Under the pieces are notes generated by a model, which was not told the origin of the DNA, ran no database searches, and saw nothing but the letters and a program-made list of their open reading frames with translations. Below are positions 59,050-64,000 of a stretch of DNA of 64,000 bases, one piece after another. How positions within the stretch are numbered: position 1 is the first letter of the stretch; the number at the start of each line of letters is the position of its first letter. The translations under genes and the position numbers were made by a program. Source of the stretch: DASRHK01 sp035650495 (GTDB taxonomy: Bacteria; Pseudomonadota; Gammaproteobacteria; Nevskiales; Nevskiaceae); assembly GCA_035650495.1 (NCBI GenBank), contig DASRHK010000027.1, forward strand, positions 4,595 to 68,594, in the 5' to 3' direction.

Positions 59050-61401
59050 CTAGAAACCCGTGGGGCGCTTCGAGCGCTCCTTGCGCTTGCGCTCTTCCTC
59101 CGCTTGCGCGGCCTGGTCTTCCGGTGAGGCGACGGGCTCGCCGTTACGCTCGGCTTCCGCCGCGCGCGCACGCTCGCGTTCCGCCTGCTGCTGCTCGAGG
59201 TCGAGCTGCTGCTGATATTTGCGCGCGGCTTCCTGCTGTTGCGCCTTCTTCGCCGCTGCGTCCTGCTGCGCCTTCTTCGCCGCAGCCTCCTGCTCGGCGC
59301 GCTTGCGCGCTTCCTCCTGCGCGGCCATCCGCTGCGCTTCTTCGCGCTCGGCTTTGAGGCGCGCCGCTTCCTCCTCGCGCGCCTTCTTCGCCGCAGCTTC
59401 CTTGGCAGCTGCATCCTTTGCCGCTGCTTCCTTGGCTGCGGCCTCTTTGGCGGCCGCTTCCTTCGCAGCGGCTTCCTGTTCCGCACGCTGACGCGCGGCT
59501 GCCTGCTCCTGTGCTTTTTGCGCAGCGGCTTCCTGCTCGGCCTTGAGTCGCGCAGCGGTCTCGTCGGCGCGACGCTTGGCTTCCGCTGCGGCCTGTGCCT
59601 GCGCCTTCTGCCGCGCTTCGTCCTCGAGCTGCTGCTTGAGCTTCTCGGCTTGCTGATCGATCGCCGGCGGCTTCACCGCCGGCGTGGACGCGAATTGCCG
59701 ATAACCGACGAAAGCGACGGCGCCGCCGGCGAGGATCCAGAGCGCGACGAGCGCGCCCTTCGGAAGTCCGCGCTTCGGACCGGGTGAGGGCCGCGCGGGA
59801 GCAGAGAGCGGGGCAGCGGCGGCGGCCGCCGCTTGTGCGCGGGCCTCACGCTCGCGGCGAGAACGCTCTTCCTTCTCTGCCTGCTTGCGCGCGTCTTCCT
59901 CGCGCTTGCGCTGCTCCTGCTCGGCTTTCTGCCGAGCGACAGCGGCAGCCTTCTCGCGCTCCTGCTGCTCCTTGCGAACGCGCTCCTCTTCCTTCTTCTT
60001 CTCGGCGGCGGCTTTGCGCGCAGCATCTTCCTCGGCCTTGCGACGCGCTTCTTCTTCACGCTTGCGCTTGGCGTCCTCTTCCTTGCGGGCGCGTTCCTCC
60101 TCCTTGCGCCGACGCTCCAGCTCTTTTTGCTGGCGCTCTTGCTCTTCGGCCTTGCGTCGCGCCTCCTGCTCGACGCGCTTCTTCTCGGCGGCGGCGGCGC
60201 GTGCGGCTTCCTCCTCGCGCTTGCGCTGGCGTTCCGCCTCTTCGGCCCTGGCGCGCGCCTCCTCTTCCTGCTTCTTGCGCAAGGCTTCGGTGGCGCGATG
60301 CTCTTCCTCCTTGCGACGCTGCTCCGCCTCGGCCTGCCGGCGACGCTCTTCTTCTTCGGCGCGTGCTTTGGCTTCCTGCTCCGCGCGAGCCTTGGCTTCG
60401 GCGTCGGCCTTGCGACGCGCCGCCTCGGCCTCTTCCTGACGCTTCTTCGCTTCTTCCTTCTGACGCTGTTCCTCGTCGGCGAGCTTTTGCGCGTGCTCGC
60501 GCACCGGCGTGTCGATCGTCTTGGTGCCCGCGCGCGGCGTCACCAGCTTCTGGATCAGCGGATTGCCCGGCGCCACGATCGGCACTTCCTGCGTCGTGTG
60601 CGGCATGAACGTGTCGACGAGCTTGATCAGCTCCTTCGCGGTCGTCGGACGCTGCTCGGCTTCCTTGGCCATCAGCTTGTCGATCAGCGGCTGCAGCGCC
60701 GCGTGCTGCGGCGGCAGCTTCGGCACCGGCTCGGTGACGTGCTTGAAGATCACGGCGAGCGCTTCGTCGCCGTCGTACGGCGGCTTGCCGGTGAGCATCT
60801 CGTAGAGGATGACGCCGAGGCTGTACAGATCGGCGCGCGCGTCGACGGCCTTGCCGCGCGCCTGCTCGGGACTGATGTAGCGCGGCGTGCCGATCGACAC
60901 GCCGGTCGCAGTCACACGCGTGCCCGCGTCGAGCGCCTTGGCGATGCCGAAGTCGGTCAGGACCGGATAGCCGTCCTCGTCGAAGATGATGTTCTCCGGC
61001 TTGACGTCGCGATGCACGAAGCCGCGTGCATGTGCGTGGCCGAAGGCATCGGCGACTTCGCGCAGGATCGCGAGCGCCTCGATCGGCGTCAGGCCCTTCT
61101 CGATGCGCGAGCGCAGATCGCCGCCGGTGAGCAGCCGCATCGAGAAGTAGTGCACGCCCTGATCGCGACCCACTTCGAACACGGTGACGATGCCGTGATG
61201 ATTGAGCGCCGCGGCGGCGCGCACTTCCTTCTCGAAGCGCGTGACGAGCTGCGGATTGCGCCCGAATTCCGGCGGCAGGACTTTCAGTGCGACGCGACGG
61301 CCGAGCTTCTGGTCTTCGGCTTCGTAGACGTCGGCCATGCCGCCGGAGCCGAGCGGCCGGAGGATCTTGTAGTTCCCGAGCAGTGATTCTGCGGCGAGCA
61401 T
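59050..61401 (-). CDS. membrane Ser/Thr protein kinase with long charged helical regions
   Basis: A 783-residue protein. Kinase domain about 11-265: G-loop LGSGGMADV, VALK (Lys40), catalytic HRDVKPEN (Asp132), DFG (Asp150) and an SPEQ activation segment, all intact. Residues about 300-530 are an almost unbroken Glu/Lys/Arg/Ala/Gln helix or coiled coil. One transmembrane helix follows at about 549-567 (GALVALWILAGGAVAFVGY). The C-terminal 210 residues, probably periplasmic, are again Ala/Glu/Lys/Gln-rich and include tandem AAAKE units. This differs from usual PknB-type kinases with sensor domains; the helical arms may act as a rod or a partner-binding scaffold. Next to a PP2C phosphatase. Confidence 0.92.
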   Translation of the reverse strand: MLAAESLLGNYKILRPLGSGGMADVYEAEDQKLGRRVALKVLPPEFGRNPQLVTRFEKEVRAAAALNHHGIVTVFEVGRDQGVHYFSMRLLTGGDLRSRIEKGLTPIEALAILREVADAFGHAHARGFVHRDVKPENIIFDEDGYPVLTDFGIAKALDAGTRVTATGVSIGTPRYISPEQARGKAVDARADLYSLGVILYEMLTGKPPYDGDEALAVIFKHVTEPVPKLPPQHAALQPLIDKLMAKEAEQRPTTAKELIKLVDTFMPHTTQEVPIVAPGNPLIQKLVTPRAGTKTIDTPVREHAQKLADEEQRQKEEAKKRQEEAEAARRKADAEAKARAEQEAKARAEEEERRRQAEAEQRRKEEEHRATEALRKKQEEEARARAEEAERQRKREEEAARAAAAEKKRVEQEARRKAEEQERQQKELERRRKEEERARKEEDAKRKREEEARRKAEEDAARKAAAEKKKEEERVRKEQQEREKAAAVARQKAEQEQRKREEDARKQAEKEERSRREREARAQAAAAAAAPLSAPARPSPGPKRGLPKGALVALWILAGGAVAFVGYRQFASTPAVKPPAIDQQAEKLKQQLEDEARQKAQAQAAAEAKRRADETAARLKAEQEAAAQKAQEQAAARQRAEQEAAAKEAAAKEAAAKEAAAKDAAAKEAAAKKAREEEAARLKAEREEAQRMAAQEEARKRAEQEAAAKKAQQDAAAKKAQQQEAARKYQQQLDLEQQQAERERARAAEAERNGEPVASPEDQAAQAEEERKRKERSKRPTGF

Positions 61402-61407
61402 CGCTGA

Positions 61408-62142
61408 CTAGCCTTGCACCTGCACGCAGATGACGGTGATGTTGTCGCCGGCCTCGGATTCCGCGAGCGTGCGCTTGATCAGTCGCTGTGGCAGATCGGC
61501 TGCGGCGCCGTTGCGCAGCTCCTCGACGATCTTGTCCTGCGGCAGGTAGCCGTGCAGCCCGTCCGTGCAGAGCAGGATGCGATCGCCGTCGCGCAGGTCG
61601 ACGCGCATCTGCGCGGGCTCGCGCTCCGCCGAATCGGCGATGCCGACCGCGCGGGTCACCACGTTGCGATTCGGGTGCTTCTCGGCTTCGGCCTTGGTGA
61701 TCGCGCCAGCGTCGATCAGCTCCTGCACGAACGAGTGATCCTTGGTGAGCTGCTCGAGCTTGCCTTCGCGGAACAGATACGCGCGGCTGTCGCCCATCCA
61801 CGTGATCTGGGCCTCGCGGCCGCGGAAGGTGACGGCGACCGCGGTCGCGCCCATGCGCTCGCCGGTCGGCGCCGCGGAGATCTCCTGGATCTTCTTGTGC
61901 GCCTGCGCGAGCGCCGAGGCGATGCGATCGCCGCGCCCGACGGCCGCGAGCACGGAATCGACCACGAGCCGGCTCGCGACTTCGCCGCGCGCCAGCCCGC
62001 CCATGCCGTCGGCGATCACCGCGCAGCGATGCGGCGGGTCGATGCCGAACGCGTCTTCGTTGTGCGAGCGGGCCTTGCCCGCGTCGGTCGCGCCGGCGAG
62101 CTGAATGGCCACGGGTTTCTTGATCCAGCTGAGCAAGCCCAT
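61408..62142 (-). CDS. PP2C-family Ser/Thr protein phosphatase
   Basis: A 244-residue cytoplasmic metal-dependent phosphatase. All main motifs are present: SHNEDAFG, DGMGG, GERMGATAV, GDSRAYL, DHSFVQELIDAG, TRAVG, CTDGLHGYL and GDNITVI. It is the presumed antagonist of the neighbouring kinase (6 bp apart, same strand). Confidence 0.95.
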   Translation of the reverse strand: MGLLSWIKKPVAIQLAGATDAGKARSHNEDAFGIDPPHRCAVIADGMGGLARGEVASRLVVDSVLAAVGRGDRIASALAQAHKKIQEISAAPTGERMGATAVAVTFRGREAQITWMGDSRAYLFREGKLEQLTKDHSFVQELIDAGAITKAEAEKHPNRNVVTRAVGIADSAEREPAQMRVDLRDGDRILLCTDGLHGYLPQDKIVEELRNGAAADLPQRLIKRTLAESEAGDNITVICVQVQG

Positions 62143-62143
62143 G

Positions 62144-63493
62144 TCAGCCGCCGATGCTCGTCAAGGCCGAGCGCGCATTGCGCAGGGCGGCACGCATCGT
62201 CTCTGGATCGTATTTGATGGTCGCGTCGACGGCGCCGAACATCTGATCCATCGATTTGTCGAACGCGGCCGACTTCACGCCTTCCTGCGCGAGCCAGGCG
62301 CGGAATGCGTCGAGGGCGTAATAGATCTGCTTCGCGGCCGAATAGCTCGCGGCATCGCGCTCGACGCCGGCCGACGCGAGCTTGCCCATGATCGCTGCGG
62401 CTTCCGATCGCGTGATCTTGTGCTGCGCGATCGCGGACGCCGCGTCGTTGACGATCTTCTTCAGGGGACCGGCGGCTTCGCGGATCTTCACCACCGACTG
62501 ATCACACGCGCGCCGCAAATCGGCGAGCGATTCAGACCACTGCTTCGCCGAATTCGGCTGGAGCACTTCGATGATCGCGCCGGAGATGACGAGGCTCGCG
62601 TCCGCGAGCCGTACCTCGCCCGGACCGAGCGTGCCGCCGACGCCGCTCGCCCAGCGGGGCGGCTGCATCGGGTGATGGCAGGCATTGCAGTCGAAGAAGA
62701 TCAGCTCGGGGAACAGGCCGTGATCCTTGAAGCGATCGCTGGTGAGGCCGTCGAGAAGGAATTGCGACGAAGCGATCTGGCCAACGGCCCACACCTTCAC
62801 GTCCGACTCGAAGCCTTTGCGCTTGCGATAGTCGTCATCGACCTTGAAGTGAGCGGGCTGGCTGCTCGTGTTGGAGTCGAGCTCGAAGTCGACCGACAGC
62901 GCAGGATGTCCCGCGCCCATGATGCGGTGATCGATCTTCTTCTCGTCGCTGCCGAAGTGGCAGTGCAGGCAGACCTTCGCGCGCGCCGCCGGCTCTTCGA
63001 GCGGATAGAGACCGTTGGCAAGGTTTTCCTGATGGGTGGCGCCGTTGATGTGCGGGCCGATCCAGTTCTGCGCGCCGCCGTGGCACGCCTCGCAGGTGAC
63101 GCCTTCGGAGACCTGATACCGGCGACCGCGCTGCGCCTCGGGCACGTAATCGGCGTGACAGGTCAGGCACTCGGCGGCGGATTCAGCGCTCTTCAAGCCG
63201 AGATTCGCGGCGATCCGCTTGCCGGCCGGCGAGAGCAGCAGCTTGTAGGCGTTCGAGTGCGCGTCCTTGCGCTCCCACGTCAGATATTCGCTCTGCAGGA
63301 TGTGCGAATCGGCCGCGGGATGGCTCGCGCCGTGGCAGTTGCTGCCGGCGCAGCTCGCCACGCCTTCGTGACGATCCTTGCCTTCGAACGGCAGCGGCGC
63401 AGCGGCAACGGCCGACGTGACGAGCACGGCGACGATGCCTGCCGATCGGATCACGCGCTCCCTCAAAATCTTCCCCCTTCGCGTCAGTTGCAT
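62144..63493 (-). CDS. exported multihaem cytochrome c (five CxnCH motifs)
   Basis: A 449-residue exported protein: N-terminal basic region and hydrophobic signal (about 14-32, AVAAAPL). Haem-attachment motifs: CAGSNCH (CX4CH, Cys48-His54), CLTCH (109), CEACH (134), CLHCH (175) and CNACH (269). Extra His residues in between can serve as sixth ligands. The 160-residue C-terminal part is helical and haem-free. The layout resembles cytochrome c554-type electron carriers. The ATG at 63493 is chosen; a TTG at 63523 is possible. Coded just upstream of the phosphatase and kinase, 1 bp from the former. Confidence 0.88.
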   Translation of the reverse strand: MQLTRRGKILRERVIRSAGIVAVLVTSAVAAAPLPFEGKDRHEGVASCAGSNCHGASHPAADSHILQSEYLTWERKDAHSNAYKLLLSPAGKRIAANLGLKSAESAAECLTCHADYVPEAQRGRRYQVSEGVTCEACHGGAQNWIGPHINGATHQENLANGLYPLEEPAARAKVCLHCHFGSDEKKIDHRIMGAGHPALSVDFELDSNTSSQPAHFKVDDDYRKRKGFESDVKVWAVGQIASSQFLLDGLTSDRFKDHGLFPELIFFDCNACHHPMQPPRWASGVGGTLGPGEVRLADASLVISGAIIEVLQPNSAKQWSESLADLRRACDQSVVKIREAAGPLKKIVNDAASAIAQHKITRSEAAAIMGKLASAGVERDAASYSAAKQIYYALDAFRAWLAQEGVKSAAFDKSMDQMFGAVDATIKYDPETMRAALRNARSALTSIGG

Positions 63494-63541
63494 GCGAATC
63501 TTACGCGTATCATAAGGATGCAATCGAGGAGAGTTTCGCGC

Positions 63542-64000
63542 GTGGGGGACCGTTACCGCATCGCCATCGTCGGCTCAGGACCGGGCGGATTGTCGGCGGC
63601 GTGCCGCGCGGCAGAGGCCGGCGATTCGCACGTGCTGCTCGAAGCGCAGCCGCATCTTTCCAACACGATCTTCCGCTACCAGAAGGGCAAGCACGTCATG
63701 GCCGAGCCCAACGTGCTGCCGCTGCGCGCGGCTGCGCGCTTCGACGCCGGCTCGCGCGAGCAGATCCTGGGCGTGTGGGACGAGGACGTCGCCAAGCGCA
63801 AGGTCAACGTCAAGCATCGCGCCGAAGTCGCGAAGATCGAGAAATCCGGCGAGGGCTTCAAGCTCGCGCTCAAATCCGGCGAGTCGGTCGAGGCCGACAG
63901 GGTCGTGCTGTGCATCGGTGTCCAGGGCAATCCGAACAAGCTCGGCGCGCCCGGCGAAGACCTGCCGTATGTGCAGTACCAGCTCGACGATCCCGACGAA
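63542..64000 (+). CDS. FAD/NAD(P)-binding oxidoreductase, 3' end cut by window edge
   Basis: A frame from GTG 63542 running off the right edge, 153 residues visible. It opens with RIAIVGSGPGGLSAACRAAE, a Rossmann FAD/NAD fold (GxGxxG), and includes a second conserved segment ending VVLCIGVQGNPNKLGAPGED, as in thioredoxin-reductase or ferredoxin-NADP reductase-like flavoproteins. AGGAG lies about 10 nt upstream. It is divergent from the multihaem cytochrome over 48 bp, so the two may be controlled together. Domains beyond the edge are unknown. Confidence 0.85.
   Translation, partial: MGDRYRIAIVGSGPGGLSAACRAAEAGDSHVLLEAQPHLSNTIFRYQKGKHVMAEPNVLPLRAAARFDAGSREQILGVWDEDVAKRKVNVKHRAEVAKIEKSGEGFKLALKSGESVEADRVVLCIGVQGNPNKLGAPGEDLPYVQYQLDDPDE

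Noticed and set aside
59833..61386. 517-codon forward open frame opposite the Ser/Thr kinase, rich in Leu and Phe
   Set aside because: It is the complement of the Glu/Lys/Ala-rich helical region and kinase domain; the hydrophobic look comes from antisense of GAG/AAG/GCG codons. The kinase motifs on the other strand are intact.

Overview
The window is GC-rich chromosomal DNA from a proteobacterium, most likely a betaproteobacterium. The gene order leuC-leuD-leuB-asd-fimV-truA-trpF-trpB-trpA-accD-folC-SPOR protein-cvpA-purF-metZ is a betaproteobacterial backbone arrangement; lpxH, dsbB, fimV and OmpA-type genes show a Gram-negative envelope. Nearly all genes are housekeeping and closely packed. 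I see no insertion sequence, prophage, CRISPR array or integrase, and no gap between genes exceeds about 230 bases.

Layout. 1-3278: two alpha/beta hydrolases, a small exported protein and a secreted amidohydrolase. 3385-19740: a LysR regulator divergent from a long forward run for leucine synthesis (leuCDB), asd, fimV, truA, tryptophan synthesis (trpF, trpB, a DHFR/RibD-like gene, trpA), accD, folC, a SPOR protein, cvpA and purF. Many neighbours overlap by 4 nt (ATGA/GTGA/CTGA), implying translational coupling. 19743-21813: a SAM-II-type riboswitch with a transcription terminator controls metZ, followed by a ferritin-like DUF455 gene. 21810-29499: reverse-strand genes lpxH, a periplasmic cyclophilin, dusA, an Uup-type ABC-F ATPase, an SDR, an APH-like phosphotransferase, a histidine phosphatase and a Pro/Ala-rich membrane-anchored protein. 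29621-34729: fabG-like, ribA, a UbiB-like kinase and pyrD. 34805-46150: an OmpA-family porin, a DUF1289-thioesterase fusion, a PLD-like protein, purB divergent from fumC, a Fpg/Nei glycosylase, dodecin, class I fumarase, quinone oxidoreductase, dsbB, rraA and a MATE exporter. 46210-49407: a 28-aa membrane peptide, then the glyoxylate-shunt genes aceB and aceA, each with its own promoter. 49457-57322: a secreted zinc peptidase-like protein, a TPR protein, an SRPBCC/GyrI protein, uvrY-uvrC-pgsA and tRNA-Gly(GCC).

57445-64000 is the least ordinary part. It holds an outer-membrane barrel protein coupled to a class III nucleotidyl cyclase with an FHA domain, a Ser/Thr kinase with a very long charged helical region and one membrane span, a PP2C phosphatase, a secreted penta-haem cytochrome c, and the start of a divergent flavin/NAD-binding oxidoreductase. 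Kinase, phosphatase and FHA phosphothreonine reader form a complete phospho-signalling set beside a cyclase and an extracytoplasmic redox protein. I infer a signalling module tied to respiration.

Other points of interest: truA and folC without ATG/GTG/TTG starts, the DHFR-like gene inside the trp genes, a CRP-like site at 51173, palindromes at the leuC and aceA promoters, and two terminators directly abutting the next gene.
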